The notes: generated by a model not told the origin, from the letters alone. 64,000 bases of DNA from Alteromonadaceae bacterium 2753L.S.0a.02 (GCA_007827375.1 VISH01000002.1:3435001-3499000); one strand, 5' to 3'. Positions 17,515 through 27,308 are shown, counted from the first letter of the stretch. Translations and numbers: made by a program.

Positions 17515-18417
17515 TTACTCGTCGTAATTAAATGACAATGAATATACGTAAGCCGCTAGCAGATGTATTTTTTCCTCACGCAGCTTGTTGTGCTGAGCGG
17601 GCATTTGGTTCTGGCGACCTGAGCGTATCGTTTGCTGAATGGCTTCGCGCGTACCGGCATACAGCCAGGTGTTATCCGTTAGGTTGGGAGCACCGACCAT
17701 TTTATTGCCTTTAGCATCCGCACCATGACAAACGGCACAATTCTGCTGAAACATTGGCGCACCCGCTTCCGCTAATGCTGCGTCATGGTCCTGTCCAGAT
17801 AAACTCAGGACATACTCAGCAACTTTCGCAACATTCTCTTCACCCAATACCGCACCCAATGCCGGCATGGCGCCGCCACGGCCATTTGCAATGCTGTTGC
17901 GAATATCTTCTGCCTTGCCACCGTATAACCAATCGTTATCGGTGAGGTTCGGGAAGCCGTAGTTGCCACCACCATCAGCGCCATGACACACCGCGCAATT
18001 GTTGGCGAATAATCGTACCCCCATTTTCATGGCACGACCGTCGTGTATCAGCTCTTCCACTGGCATGCTGGCGTAAACACCATAGGTTTTGGCTTCAACT
18101 TCTGCTGCTTTTTCCTGTTCGGCTTCGAGCTGCTTCACCTGCGTCCAACCAATAATGCCCTTAAAACCACCCAAACCGGGGTACAACGCCAAATAAATCG
18201 CACCAAAAATTAAGGTGCCAACAAACATTAAAAACCACCACCGGGGAAGTGGGTTGTCAAACTCTTCAATGCCATCGTATATATGACCAGTGGTCTGGTT
18301 CTCAGGTTCTTCGCTGTCTTTCACCGCTACCTTACGATTGGCAAATAATACCCAGCACACCAATCCCAAACACACCAGTGTGAGGACGATGATCCATAAA
18401 CTCCAAAATGTACTCAT
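17515..18417 (-). CDS. ccoP: cbb3 oxidase diheme cytochrome c subunit CcoP
   Basis: A 300-residue membrane-anchored cytochrome with two class I heme c motifs (NNCAVCHGAD about residue 138, QNCAVCHGAD about 228) and downstream methionine ligands (GGAMPALG, QNQMPAQ). Two N-terminal hydrophobic segments (about 7-28 and 60-85) match the longer CcoP type. CcoP takes electrons from soluble cytochromes and passes them to CcoO/CcoN. It begins two bases after ccoQ. Confidence 0.96.
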   Translation of the reverse strand: MSTFWSLWIIVLTLVCLGLVCWVLFANRKVAVKDSEEPENQTTGHIYDGIEEFDNPLPRWWFLMFVGTLIFGAIYLALYPGLGGFKGIIGWTQVKQLEAEQEKAAEVEAKTYGVYASMPVEELIHDGRAMKMGVRLFANNCAVCHGADGGGNYGFPNLTDNDWLYGGKAEDIRNSIANGRGGAMPALGAVLGEENVAKVAEYVLSLSGQDHDAALAEAGAPMFQQNCAVCHGADAKGNKMVGAPNLTDNTWLYAGTREAIQQTIRSGRQNQMPAQHNKLREEKIHLLAAYVYSLSFNYDE

Positions 18418-18419
18418 AA

Positions 18420-18632
18420 TCAGCCCTGCCCTTCTTTTTGGTCAGCTGACTGAAGATTGTTATCTTCAGTTTTTTGTTGTTTGTTTTGGCTTTGGGGTTC
18501 GTCGGCAAACGGCAGATTTGCCGCTTCTTCAAAACGCTTTTTACGTTTCGGTGAAAATGCCCACCAGCACACGCCGATGAACGCAATCATCACCAGAATG
18601 GTCGAGAACCCTTGAAGCGTAACGAGATCCAT
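18420..18632 (-). CDS. ccoQ: cbb3 oxidase small subunit CcoQ
   Basis: A 70-residue protein with one membrane helix and the CcoQ-type WWAFSPKRKKRFEEAANLPF segment after it. The Gln/Asn/Asp-rich tail is not conserved. CcoQ stabilises CcoP in the complex. It lies between ccoO and ccoP, the standard place. Confidence 0.93.
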   Translation of the reverse strand: MDLVTLQGFSTILVMIAFIGVCWWAFSPKRKKRFEEAANLPFADEPQSQNKQQKTEDNNLQSADQKEGQG

Positions 18633-18639
18633 AAAAACC

Positions 18640-19251
18640 TTACCGTTTTTGTGTTAGCAACGTGCCCAGTTGCTGCAGGTAAGCAATAACCGCATCAATT
18701 TCCCGGTTACCTTCTACGGCAGCTTTAGCACCGTCAAGATCTTCATCGGTGTAGGGTACGCCCACAGCACGCAAGGCTTTCATCTTGTCTGCGGTATGTT
18801 TACCGTCTAGCTCGTTGTCGAACAACCACGGAAACGCGGGCATATTCGACTCGGGAACGACGTTACGCGGGTTGTACAGGTGGGCACGATGCCAGTTATC
18901 GCTGTATCGACCACCTACGCGCGCTAGGTCTGGTCCAGTTCGCTTGGAGCCCCACAAAAACGGGTGCTCATACACCGACTCACCAGCAACAGAATAGTGA
19001 CCGTAACGTTCAACTTCGGCACGTAATGGACGAACCATTTGCGTATGGCAAACATTGCAACCCTCTCGGATATAAATATCGCGACCTTCCAGTTGCAACG
19101 CGGTTAAAGGTTTGAGGCCCTCCAGGGGCTTGGTAGTTTCTTCCAGGAAGAATTGAGGAACAATTTGCACCAAGCCACCAAAGCTAATGGCTACAGCAAC
19201 AAACAACACCATCAAACCGATATTTTTTTCTACGATGTCATGATTTTTCAC
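18640..19251 (-). CDS. ccoO: cbb3 oxidase monoheme cytochrome c subunit CcoO
   Basis: A 203-residue subunit with an N-terminal membrane anchor (about residues 10-32), one heme c motif (GCNVCHTQMVRP, about 64-75) and the later PESNMPAFPW region holding a methionine ligand. The GTG start is preceded by GGAG. It lies 11 bases after ccoN. Confidence 0.96.
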   Translation of the reverse strand: MKNHDIVEKNIGLMVLFVAVAISFGGLVQIVPQFFLEETTKPLEGLKPLTALQLEGRDIYIREGCNVCHTQMVRPLRAEVERYGHYSVAGESVYEHPFLWGSKRTGPDLARVGGRYSDNWHRAHLYNPRNVVPESNMPAFPWLFDNELDGKHTADKMKALRAVGVPYTDEDLDGAKAAVEGNREIDAVIAYLQQLGTLLTQKR

Positions 19252-19262
19252 GGCTTCTCCCC

Positions 19263-20708
19263 TTACGCAACCTGCGGCTCTGCGGCCGATGTTTCATCTT
19301 CGGCGGATTGTTCTTCGTTGATGGTTTTGTATACGTTGTAGGCCATCAACAACATGCCAGATGCGAAGATCAAACCTCCGAGGAAGCGCACGAAGTAGCC
19401 GGGATAACTCGCCTCAACAGACTCCGCGAGGCTGTAGGTTAAGGTGCCGTCGGCATTGAAAGCTCGCCACATCAGGCCCTGCATAATGCCGTTCACCCAC
19501 ATCGAAGCGATGTACAACACGGTGCCAATGGTTGATAACCAGAAATGAATGTTGATGAGCCGTACCGAGTACATGCGTGCGCGGTCGAACAATGGCGGAA
19601 CCAGGTGGTAAACCGCTCCAATAGAAATCATAGCCACCCAACCCAGTGCGCCGGAGTGTACATGACCAATGGTCCAGTCGGTGTTATGTGACAATGCGTT
19701 CACGGTTTTAATGGACATCATCGGACCTTCAAAGGTCGACATACCGTAAAACGACAAAGACACCACAAGGAATCGTAAAGTAGGGTCGGTACGCAGTTTG
19801 TCCCATGCACCCGAGAGCGTCATCATGCCGTTGATCATGCCGCCCCAGGAAGGCGCTAGCAGAATCAGCGACATCACCATACCCAGGCTTTGCGCCCAAT
19901 CGGGTAACGCGGAATACATAAGATGGTGTGGGCCCGCCCAAATATAAACAGCAATCAGAGCCCAAAAATGCACAATCGACAATTGGTAAGAATAAACCGG
20001 GCGACCCGCCTGCTTCGGCACAAAGTAATACATCATGCCGAGGAAACCCGCAGTAAGGAAGAAGCCGACAGCATTGTGACCGTACCACCACTGGATCATA
20101 GCATCCATGGCACCGGCGTACGCCGAGTAAGATTTAAACATGTACACAGGAATTGCCATGCTGTTCACAACGTGCAGCAAAGCAACCGTTAGAATGAACG
20201 CGCCAAAAAACCAGTTGGCCACATAAATATGTGAGGTTTTACGGGTAACGACCGTACCAAAAAAGACGATACCGTAGGCAACCCAAACCAAGGTGATGGC
20301 GATATCAATCGGCCATTCAAGTTCAGCATATTCTTTCCCGGAGGTCAGTCCCATTGGCAGAGTTATCGCAGCAGCCACAATAATTAATTGCCAGCCCCAA
20401 AAAGTAAAAGGAATCAGAAACCCCCCGAACAATTTAGTTTGACAGGTACGCTGCACCACGTAATAAGACGTGGCAAATAATGCGCAACCGCCAAATGCGA
20501 AAATAACCGCATTGGTATGCAAGGGTCTCAAACGACCGAAATGCGAATAGGGTTGCAATAAATTGTTCAACTCTGGCCACACCAATTGCGCCGCAATCAG
20601 TACGCCCACAGTCATGCCAACGATACCCCACACAACTGTCATGATCGTGAACTGGCGCACGACCTTGTAGTTGTATGCCGGCTGATCTGTTGCCAAGCCA
20701 TTACTCAT
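19263..20708 (-). CDS. ccoN: cbb3-type cytochrome c oxidase catalytic subunit CcoN
   Basis: A 481-residue, 12-helix heme-copper oxidase subunit that reduces oxygen to water at high affinity. Conserved histidine segments include PLHTNAVIFAFGG (low-spin heme), WWYGHNAVGFFLT (CuB), GPHHLMY and IGHVHSGALGW. I chose ATG 20708, which has AGGAC upstream; an in-frame codon 16 residues earlier lacks support. It opens the ccoNOQP operon under an FNR-type promoter, consistent with low-oxygen induction. Confidence 0.96.
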   Translation of the reverse strand: MSNGLATDQPAYNYKVVRQFTIMTVVWGIVGMTVGVLIAAQLVWPELNNLLQPYSHFGRLRPLHTNAVIFAFGGCALFATSYYVVQRTCQTKLFGGFLIPFTFWGWQLIIVAAAITLPMGLTSGKEYAELEWPIDIAITLVWVAYGIVFFGTVVTRKTSHIYVANWFFGAFILTVALLHVVNSMAIPVYMFKSYSAYAGAMDAMIQWWYGHNAVGFFLTAGFLGMMYYFVPKQAGRPVYSYQLSIVHFWALIAVYIWAGPHHLMYSALPDWAQSLGMVMSLILLAPSWGGMINGMMTLSGAWDKLRTDPTLRFLVVSLSFYGMSTFEGPMMSIKTVNALSHNTDWTIGHVHSGALGWVAMISIGAVYHLVPPLFDRARMYSVRLINIHFWLSTIGTVLYIASMWVNGIMQGLMWRAFNADGTLTYSLAESVEASYPGYFVRFLGGLIFASGMLLMAYNVYKTINEEQSAEDETSAAEPQVA

Positions 20709-20870
20709 AATGAAGTCCTGTGTGATTTTTAGGTTTTTAAAAGTTTGGAAATGCAACTACACGCCGTGAAGAGCCGTCACGACGCATATCGGAATGAATT
20801 AATCTGCTACGAACTAAAACCACATATAATATATGGAAATATCACCAATATAAATTCAGTGCATGAAGTT

Positions 20871-20918
20871 ACTAACGATTATAGGCACTGAAAATTGGCA
20901 ATACTTGATTACTGTCAA
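20871..20918 (-). promoter_or_regulatory. Class II FNR/Anr-dependent promoter of ccoNOQP
   Basis: A near-perfect FNR/Anr box lies at 20905-20918 (plus strand TTGATTACTGTCAA; one mismatch to TTGATNNNNATCAA). On the minus strand a perfect TATAAT (-10) lies at 20883-20878. A start near 20871 puts the box centre about 41 bases upstream, the canonical class II position. The untranslated leader would be about 160 bases. The position relative to ccoN and the known oxygen control of cbb3 operons make this convincing, though untested. Confidence 0.8.
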
Positions 20919-21160
20919 GCGGTGAACATTCGCGACAGTGCTACCTATCGTGCTGATTCAAAGACATGCCAGGGAGAGCCCTCAAGTAAGCCAAACCCAG
21001 TTCTTCAATACCCAGCATTGCTAAGCATAGGACTAAAAGCGCTCAACCAAAAGTTACGCCTTAATTGCTTAGCCCTGAAAAATACCGCTTCTAAACTAAA
21101 CGCCGGAGTAAGTGATCACCTTATTCGAGAGCAATAAGTAACCCCGGCTGCTGACCAGAC
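20919..21160. other. Intergenic region between the cco promoter and argG
   Basis: With the promoter and leader above, this completes a 452-base gene-free stretch between ccoN and argG. An open frame at 20895-21137 on the plus strand shows no recognisable protein features and lacks a ribosome binding site. I see no hairpin terminator for argG and no repeat. Confidence 0.4.
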
Positions 21161-22396
21161 TTAGTCGTCCAGCTTGCGACCTTTTTGCGCAGCTATACGC
21201 ATACGTAATGCATTGAGTTTGATAAAGCCACCGGCATCTTTTTGGTCGTAGGCACCAGCATCATCTTCAAAAGTAGCAACCGACTCGTCAAACAGACTGT
21301 CGTCAGAGCGACGTCCTACAACTTTTACCGAACCCTTGTACAGTTTCAATCTCACATCACCATTCACGCACTGCTGACTCTCATCAATGGCAGCTTGGAG
21401 CATTTTGCGCTCAGCGCTCCACCAGTAACCGTTGTACACCAATTCTGCGTATTTCGGCATAAAGGAGTCTTTTAAGTGCGCAGCTTCGCGATCGAGCGTT
21501 AAGGATTCAATTGCGCGATGCGCAGGCAATAAAATCGTGCCTCCGGGGGTTTCGTAGCATCCGCGGGACTTCATACCAACATAGCGGTTTTCCACAATAT
21601 CAAGCCGACCTACACCATGCGCGCCTGCTTTTTTATTGAGAGTTTCCAGTAACGTGGCTGGCGACATGGCCTCGCCATTAATCGCAACCGGGTCGCCTTT
21701 CACAAAGCTAATTTCGATGTACTCCGGTGCGTCGGGTGCGGCTTCCGGTGAAACCGTCCAGCGCCACATGTCTTCCTCTGCCTCTGACCAGGGATCTTCG
21801 AGATTATCGCCTTCGTACGAGATATGCAGCAGATTGGCATCCATGGAGTAAGGGGATTTTTTGCTGGCCTTGGCAAAATCAACCGGAATATTGTGTTCTT
21901 TACAGTAGGCCATCAGAGTTTCACGTGAGGTTAGATCCCACTCACGCCAGGGCGCGATCACTTTAACACCAGGCATTAACGCGTAGGCGCCTAACTCAAA
22001 ACGTACCTGATCATTACCTTTACCGGTTGCACCGTGGGAGATGGCATCAGCACCGGTTTCACATGCGATTTCCACCATGCGCTTGGCAATCAGCGGCCGA
22101 GCAATGGAAGTGCCTAATAAATATTCACCTTCGTAAATTGCGTTGGCTCGGAACATCGGAAAAACATAATCACGAACAAATTCTTCGCGCAGATCCTCAA
22201 TATATATTTCTTTAATACCCATGGCCTGCGCCTTGGCGCGAGCCGGCTCTACTTCTTCGCCCTGACCAATATCGGCTGTGAAAGTAACAACTTCGCAGTT
22301 ATAGGTTTCCTGTAACCACTTCACGATGACCGATGTATCCAGGCCGCCAGAATAGGCAAGAACCACTTTTTTTATTGAGGAATTTTCCGCTGACAT
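21161..22396 (-). CDS. argG: Argininosuccinate synthase
   Basis: A 411-residue enzyme of arginine biosynthesis joining citrulline and aspartate with ATP. The N-terminal P-loop-like AYSGGLDTSV motif and SHGATGKGNDQVRFE are both diagnostic. I trimmed an upstream extension of 38 codons: ATG 22396 has GGAG 6 bases upstream and begins right before the conserved KKVVLAYSGG strand. It is divergent from the FetB-like gene. Confidence 0.96.
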   Translation of the reverse strand: MSAENSSIKKVVLAYSGGLDTSVIVKWLQETYNCEVVTFTADIGQGEEVEPARAKAQAMGIKEIYIEDLREEFVRDYVFPMFRANAIYEGEYLLGTSIARPLIAKRMVEIACETGADAISHGATGKGNDQVRFELGAYALMPGVKVIAPWREWDLTSRETLMAYCKEHNIPVDFAKASKKSPYSMDANLLHISYEGDNLEDPWSEAEEDMWRWTVSPEAAPDAPEYIEISFVKGDPVAINGEAMSPATLLETLNKKAGAHGVGRLDIVENRYVGMKSRGCYETPGGTILLPAHRAIESLTLDREAAHLKDSFMPKYAELVYNGYWWSAERKMLQAAIDESQQCVNGDVRLKLYKGSVKVVGRRSDDSLFDESVATFEDDAGAYDQKDAGGFIKLNALRMRIAAQKGRKLDD

Positions 22397-22543
22397 GATG
22401 ACTCCGTTTTCGGGGTTGCCCCGTAAACAACACTTTTTAAAGAATGAAGGGGGGCGAATTTTAAAGGCTGGGCCTGTTAAACTCCAGTGCTTTTCCGTTC
22501 CGCCCACCACATTGTGCCCAAACGCTGTTTCAGGGACTTGACT

Positions 22544-23254
22544 ATGATCACCCTTACTCTATTCGACACCTTGCTTTCCACCATTCCGCTCCTGCTTGCC
22601 GTTATGTTGTATCAATGGCGACTTGGACGGAGCTCCGAACTGGCTATCGCGGGTGCGCGTATGGTGCTGCAATTGGTTGGCGTTGGTTACTTGTTAAGCG
22701 TGTTGTTCAATTACAAACTACCTGCAATTGGGTTGCTCGTCGTGAGTTTTATGATGTCAGTTTCTGCCTGGATCGCGATTCGCCCCTTGCAACAGAAATC
22801 CTGGGCTATTTTTCGCCATGCGTTACTGAGCCTGGGAGCCTCCAGCCTATTACACCTGTGCTGGATACTTTTTGTGGTATTGCGACTCGACCCTTGGTAT
22901 CAGCCGCAATTTGTCATCCCTTTGGCCGGGATGGTACTGGCAAATGGCATGAACAGTCTCAGTGTGGGTGCGGAACGCCTGGAGGCTGAACGGGCAAGTC
23001 ACCCGAAATCTGAAGCTGCGCGCATCGCTTTTAATGCAGCGATGATTCCTCAGGTAAATGCACTGTTGGCGGTGGGATTGGTGTCATTGCCGGGAATGAT
23101 GACGGGACAAATTCTCTCGGGAATCTCACCACTGGAAGCTGTGCGTTACCAAATTATGGTGATGAGTATGGTTGCCGGAAATTCCGCTCTGGCGCTGGTG
23201 CTGTACTTGTGGTTGGTAAGACGCGGCGCCGTCCGAGACTCTGAAGAAGCTTAA
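22544..23254 (+). CDS. fetB: FetB-like (UPF0014) ABC transporter permease
   Basis: A 236-residue membrane protein with about seven hydrophobic helices and the UPF0014/FetB signatures ARMVLQLVGVGYLL and MVLANGMNSLSVGAERL. E. coli FetB pairs with the ATPase FetA and is implicated in iron export under oxidative stress. No FetA-type ATPase gene is nearby, so it is either partnered with one elsewhere or works alone. I moved the start to ATG 22544, with AGGGA upstream. It overlaps the convergent motY by 4 bases. Confidence 0.78.
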   Translation: MITLTLFDTLLSTIPLLLAVMLYQWRLGRSSELAIAGARMVLQLVGVGYLLSVLFNYKLPAIGLLVVSFMMSVSAWIAIRPLQQKSWAIFRHALLSLGASSLLHLCWILFVVLRLDPWYQPQFVIPLAGMVLANGMNSLSVGAERLEAERASHPKSEAARIAFNAAMIPQVNALLAVGLVSLPGMMTGQILSGISPLEAVRYQIMVMSMVAGNSALALVLYLWLVRRGAVRDSEEA

Positions 23255-24165
23255 TCTTTCGCAGCGAGGGGTAATACTTCAATCTCCTCCACTCTCTCTA
23301 TCCGTACCGTGACGCGACGATTTTTTGCGCGACCACTGGCCGAACCATTGGATGCTACAGGATAGCGCTCGCCGTGCCATCGAACGGTCATCCAGTCTTC
23401 AGGAATGCCTCTACGCAGCAAGTAAGCTTTGACCAATTCGGCACGGGTTTTCGAAAGCTCCAGGTTATCGGCGCGATCTCCGGCGGAATCGGTGTGACCG
23501 TCAATATAGAACTGCCGGATTTTATTGTCGTTTTTAACCAATTTTAAAATACGATCCAATTGCTGTGTAACACGTGCATCCAATTCATCGGTTTCACCCG
23601 GTGGAAAATAAAGGGCCGTGCGCTTCATCTGATCGAAATTTGCAGGCAGCAACCCGGCGAGACAATTGAGGTATTTGCGATACGCCGGCAAAAAACCGAT
23701 GCTCGTCATGGTCAGGGTGATGGTCTCGGCATCCGCGCCGTACCAGCTGCCGTTAGCGAGATCGACCTCCATACCCCGACTCAATTGTGACAACAAAAGC
23801 TCTGCTTTGGCGCTGCCGAGCCACATTGGGCGGGTTCCTTTTTTTACCGGCACCTTGCCAAGTGGAATTTCTTCATTGCCACCGCGCCATACCGGTGTGC
23901 GGGCTGTCACGGTGGCTTCGCCGGCATCAAAGCGAGGTGCGCGTGAACGCAAATAGAAACCAGACGCCTCACCGGCACGGGTACGGAATACAGCCTCTCC
24001 AAACAGCGGCACGCGCTGCTCCAGGCGACACTCAAACACAGAAGTGACACTGTGCCAGCCATCTTCATTTATGGCGTTGGTGTACTGAACCGCTCCTGCA
24101 ACAGCCGGCCAGATTGCCACACAGAGCAGTGCAACAGAGATATTTTTAAACGGCACAACATTCAT
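23251..24165 (-). CDS. motY: MotY-like flagellar/OmpA-family protein
   Basis: A 304-residue exported protein: signal peptide (about residues 1-25), an N-terminal MotY-type domain, and a C-terminal OmpA-like peptidoglycan-binding domain (IDGHTDSAGDRADNLELSKTR... then NRRVTVRIE). MotY forms the T ring around the sodium-type flagellar motor in Vibrio and Pseudomonas. The position beside pyrC and rnt is the same as motY in P. aeruginosa, which strengthens the name. ATG 24165 places the signal peptide at the N-terminus; the longer frame does not. Confidence 0.82.
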   Translation of the reverse strand: MNVVPFKNISVALLCVAIWPAVAGAVQYTNAINEDGWHSVTSVFECRLEQRVPLFGEAVFRTRAGEASGFYLRSRAPRFDAGEATVTARTPVWRGGNEEIPLGKVPVKKGTRPMWLGSAKAELLLSQLSRGMEVDLANGSWYGADAETITLTMTSIGFLPAYRKYLNCLAGLLPANFDQMKRTALYFPPGETDELDARVTQQLDRILKLVKNDNKIRQFYIDGHTDSAGDRADNLELSKTRAELVKAYLLRRGIPEDWMTVRWHGERYPVASNGSASGRAKNRRVTVRIERVEEIEVLPLAAKD

Positions 24166-24380
24166 AGCAGACAACTGAGGATGCGGGTTTACTGGTCTAT
24201 CGGCCAGCGGCGAATTTTCTTGAGCCGTGGGCAACAGCCTCCATTTCGGGTAGCATTCGCCCCTACCCCTATTAGCATAGCCATTACAAAGCGGTTTTTC
24301 AGATTACCAAAGCAGCGAGCGCTGACGCCGAATACACCGGTGGCACCACCGCATTTAAAAAAGTACAGGCCATTTCGTAC

Positions 24381-25415
24381 ATGACAGAGACCCTAACACT
24401 TACGCGCCCAGACGACTGGCACATTCACCTTCGCGACGGCCAGGCGCTGACAACCACAGTGGCAGACGCTGCGCGCAGTTTCGCGCGTGTCATCGTAATG
24501 CCAAATCTGGTACCCCCGATTACTCAAGCACAGCAGGTTCTGGATTATCGCGCGCGTATCATGGAATCTGTTCCAGGCGGCGTCAGTTTCGAGCCGCTAA
24601 TGGTGCTCTACCTTACCGACAACACAAGCGTCGAACAGATTACGGCAGCAAGGCAGGCAGGAGTGGTGGCGTGCAAGCTTTATCCCGCCGGAGCAACAAC
24701 TAACTCCGACTCTGGCGTTACCGATATCACACGCATTTACCCCGTGCTCGAAGCGATGCAAAAGCACAAAATGCTACTGCTGATTCACGGTGAAGTTACT
24801 AGCTCAGATATCGACATCTTTGACCGCGAAGCAGTTTTTATCGAGCGCACGCTCGGGCCCTTAATACAGGAATTTCCCGGTCTGAAAATAGTGCTGGAAC
24901 ACATCACCACTGCCCAGGCAGTAGAGTTTGTTGCGCAGGGGCCGGCAAACATCGCGGCCACTATTACGGCGCACCACCTGCTCTACAACCGCAATCACAT
25001 GCTTGCCGGTGGTATTCGACCACATTATTACTGCCTGCCAATCTTAAAACGGCAAACCCATCAACAAGCACTCATTGGCGCGGCAATCAGTGGAAGCCCC
25101 AAGTTTTTTCTCGGTACCGATTCAGCGCCGCACGCCAAAGATCGCAAAGAAGCAGCTTGTGGTTGCGCCGGCAGCTATACCGCATTCGCCGCCATAGAAC
25201 TCTACGCAGAAGCTTTTGAGACCGCCGGTGCGCTTGACAAACTCGAAGGGTTTGCAAGCCATTTTGGCTCAGATTTTTATGGTCTGCCGCGTAACGAGGA
25301 AACTATTACGCTTGTGAAAAAGCCCTGGCAGGTGCCCGAAACACTTTCTTTCGGTGATACAACTCTAGTGCCCGTAAAAGCCGGCGAAACACTGTGTTGG
25401 CAACGTCAATCCTAA
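24381..25415 (+). CDS. pyrC: Dihydroorotase
   Basis: A 344-residue class II dihydroorotase of pyrimidine synthesis (carbamoyl-aspartate to dihydroorotate). Zinc ligands are His14 and His16 in DDWHIHLRDG. The carboxylated lysine is Lys99 in VVACKLYPAGATTNSDSG. Further His residues lie in LLIHGEV and LEHITT, and an Asp in GTDSAPH. Its length matches E. coli PyrC. It is followed 22 bases later by rnt. Confidence 0.96.
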   Translation: MTETLTLTRPDDWHIHLRDGQALTTTVADAARSFARVIVMPNLVPPITQAQQVLDYRARIMESVPGGVSFEPLMVLYLTDNTSVEQITAARQAGVVACKLYPAGATTNSDSGVTDITRIYPVLEAMQKHKMLLLIHGEVTSSDIDIFDREAVFIERTLGPLIQEFPGLKIVLEHITTAQAVEFVAQGPANIAATITAHHLLYNRNHMLAGGIRPHYYCLPILKRQTHQQALIGAAISGSPKFFLGTDSAPHAKDRKEAACGCAGSYTAFAAIELYAEAFETAGALDKLEGFASHFGSDFYGLPRNEETITLVKKPWQVPETLSFGDTTLVPVKAGETLCWQRQS

Positions 25416-25437
25416 GCCACAACACTAAGGTTCATTT

Positions 25438-26085
25438 GTGAGCTCATCAGATATTATTAAAACCCCCTTTGCACGTCGATTTCGCGGTTTCTTACCCATC
25501 ATTATCGACGTGGAGACCGGCGGCTTCAACGCCACAACCGACGCGCTATTGGAAATCGCGGCAGTAACGCTGCATATGGATGAAGGTGGTGTTCTGCATC
25601 GCGACGAGACCTTTGATTTTCACGTTGAACCCTTCGAAGGTGCCAACATTGAGCAATCTGCACTGGAATTTACCGGTATTGACCTAGAATGCGAATCACG
25701 TGATTCTGTGCCTGAAATTTTTGCGATGAGCGAGGTTTTTGCAGCAGTACGAAAAGCTGTTAAATCGGAAGGTTGTAACCGTGCTGTATTGGTGGGCCAC
25801 AACGCCCATTTTGATCTGGGTTTTTTAAACGCGGCTGCAGCGCGCAACGACATCAAACGCAATCCCTTTCACCCGTTTTCCTGCTTCGACACCGCGACCT
25901 TGTCGGGCCTGGTGTATGGTCACACGGTTCTCGCCACCGCCTGCAAGCTGGCGGGGATGGAATTTTCCAACAAGGAAGCTCATTCTGCCGCTTACGATGC
26001 CGAAAAAACTGCCGATCTATTTTGCCTTATGGTGAACAAGTGGCAGGCCCTGGGAGGCTGGCCGCTGCCCGGTGAAGAGCTTTAA
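25438..26085 (+). CDS. rnt: Ribonuclease T
   Basis: A 215-residue DEDDh 3'-5' exoribonuclease that trims tRNA and other stable RNA ends. Catalytic acids appear in IIIDVETGGF (Asp24, Glu26), VLVGHNAHFDLGF and HSAAYDAEKTADLF. It starts with GTG. The 3' end overlaps the convergent avtA stop by 4 bases. Confidence 0.95.
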   Translation: MSSSDIIKTPFARRFRGFLPIIIDVETGGFNATTDALLEIAAVTLHMDEGGVLHRDETFDFHVEPFEGANIEQSALEFTGIDLECESRDSVPEIFAMSEVFAAVRKAVKSEGCNRAVLVGHNAHFDLGFLNAAAARNDIKRNPFHPFSCFDTATLSGLVYGHTVLATACKLAGMEFSNKEAHSAAYDAEKTADLFCLMVNKWQALGGWPLPGEEL

Positions 26086-27308
26086 CTGGCCCGGATTTCA
26101 GCTGCCAGTATTTCCAATGCCTGGGTAATTGCCGGCCCTGGCTGGCAGAAGTTAAGGCGAATACATTGTTGGCTATGTGGCCATGGCTCGCCCAAGCCGA
26201 AGAAAAAGTGCTCTCCAGCCATAATCAACACGTTTTTCGCCTTGAGGCGCTGGTAAAGCGTTTCACTGCTCATAGCCAACTCAGGAAACCACAGCCAAAC
26301 AAAAAAAGCACCTTCTGACTGGTGTACCCGATAGTTGAGCCCCGCGAGCACACGATCTAACTCGGTTAACATAAATTCGCGCTTCTGACGGTAAAAGGGC
26401 TGCAATTCCTGCTCGCAAACAGCATCCAACTCATTGGCTCGCAGCAGTGCATTTGCCAACGCCGGGCCCAAATTGCCATTGGCCAGCGAAACAATGGTGT
26501 TGGCCCGCACAAATTTTTCGGTGATGGACTCCGGCGCTACAATAATGCCAGTGCGCACCCCAGGAAGCCCCAGCTTCGAGAGGCTTAAGGCAAGAATGGT
26601 GTTGTCATTCCACTGGTGGCTTACCGGTTGATAAATGAGGCCGGGAAATGGCAGCCCGTAAGCGCAATCTACAATCAGGGGAATTTGCCTCTCATGGGCG
26701 AGATCACTGAGGCGCTGCATCTCACTGTCGGTAATCACATTGCCCGTCGGGTTGGTAGGACGTGACACACACAATGCAGCGATAGACTCATCGATCTCAA
26801 GTGCATCAAAATCGATGTGATATTTAAAGCGGTGCTCGCCAATTTCCTCAATTTGTGGGCGAAAGCCGCAATACATTCCCGGCGCAATGCCCTGATCACG
26901 GTAACCCAAATATTCCGGCATCATCGGAAAACACACTTTGCGCTCGCCGGCCAACATGTTTAACAACAGAAAAAACGCCGACTGACTGCCACTCGCAACG
27001 GCCAGGTTGCGCTCTGTGATCGGCCAATCATAGCGTTTGCGCAAGTATGCTGTCAGAGCCTGAATGAAGTCCTCATTACCTCGGGGAGACTGGTACACGC
27101 CCAGTAATTTGTGCAACTGATCGGGGTCATCACAAATACTTTTTAGATGCTTGGCGATTCGTTGCTCAAAGGCGGGAATCCACGCGGGATTACCCCCACC
27201 GAGAAACAAAATGTTGGGGTTTACATTAAGGGCATCACCCAGATCTTCCATAAGACTGACGATGCCGGAGTCTCCGGTGAGCTGTTCACCAAACGGGGAA
27301 AGTTTCAT
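26082..27308 (-). CDS. avtA: Valine--pyruvate aminotransferase
   Basis: A 408-residue fold-type I PLP aminotransferase. It shares AvtA signatures: an N-terminal MKLSPFGEQLTGDSGIVSLMEDLG, then LGGGNPAWIP, SRPTNPTGNVI and the PLP-lysine segment ALSLSKLGLPGVRTG. It interconverts valine and alanine with their keto acids. The CheY-like gene lies 37 bases upstream on the same strand, so cotranscription is possible. Confidence 0.92.
   Translation of the reverse strand: MKLSPFGEQLTGDSGIVSLMEDLGDALNVNPNILFLGGGNPAWIPAFEQRIAKHLKSICDDPDQLHKLLGVYQSPRGNEDFIQALTAYLRKRYDWPITERNLAVASGSQSAFFLLLNMLAGERKVCFPMMPEYLGYRDQGIAPGMYCGFRPQIEEIGEHRFKYHIDFDALEIDESIAALCVSRPTNPTGNVITDSEMQRLSDLAHERQIPLIVDCAYGLPFPGLIYQPVSHQWNDNTILALSLSKLGLPGVRTGIIVAPESITEKFVRANTIVSLANGNLGPALANALLRANELDAVCEQELQPFYRQKREFMLTELDRVLAGLNYRVHQSEGAFFVWLWFPELAMSSETLYQRLKAKNVLIMAGEHFFFGLGEPWPHSQQCIRLNFCQPGPAITQALEILAAEIRAS

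Noticed and set aside
20895..21137. 80-codon plus-strand frame between ccoN and argG
   Set aside because: No ribosome binding site or protein features, and it overlaps the FNR box.
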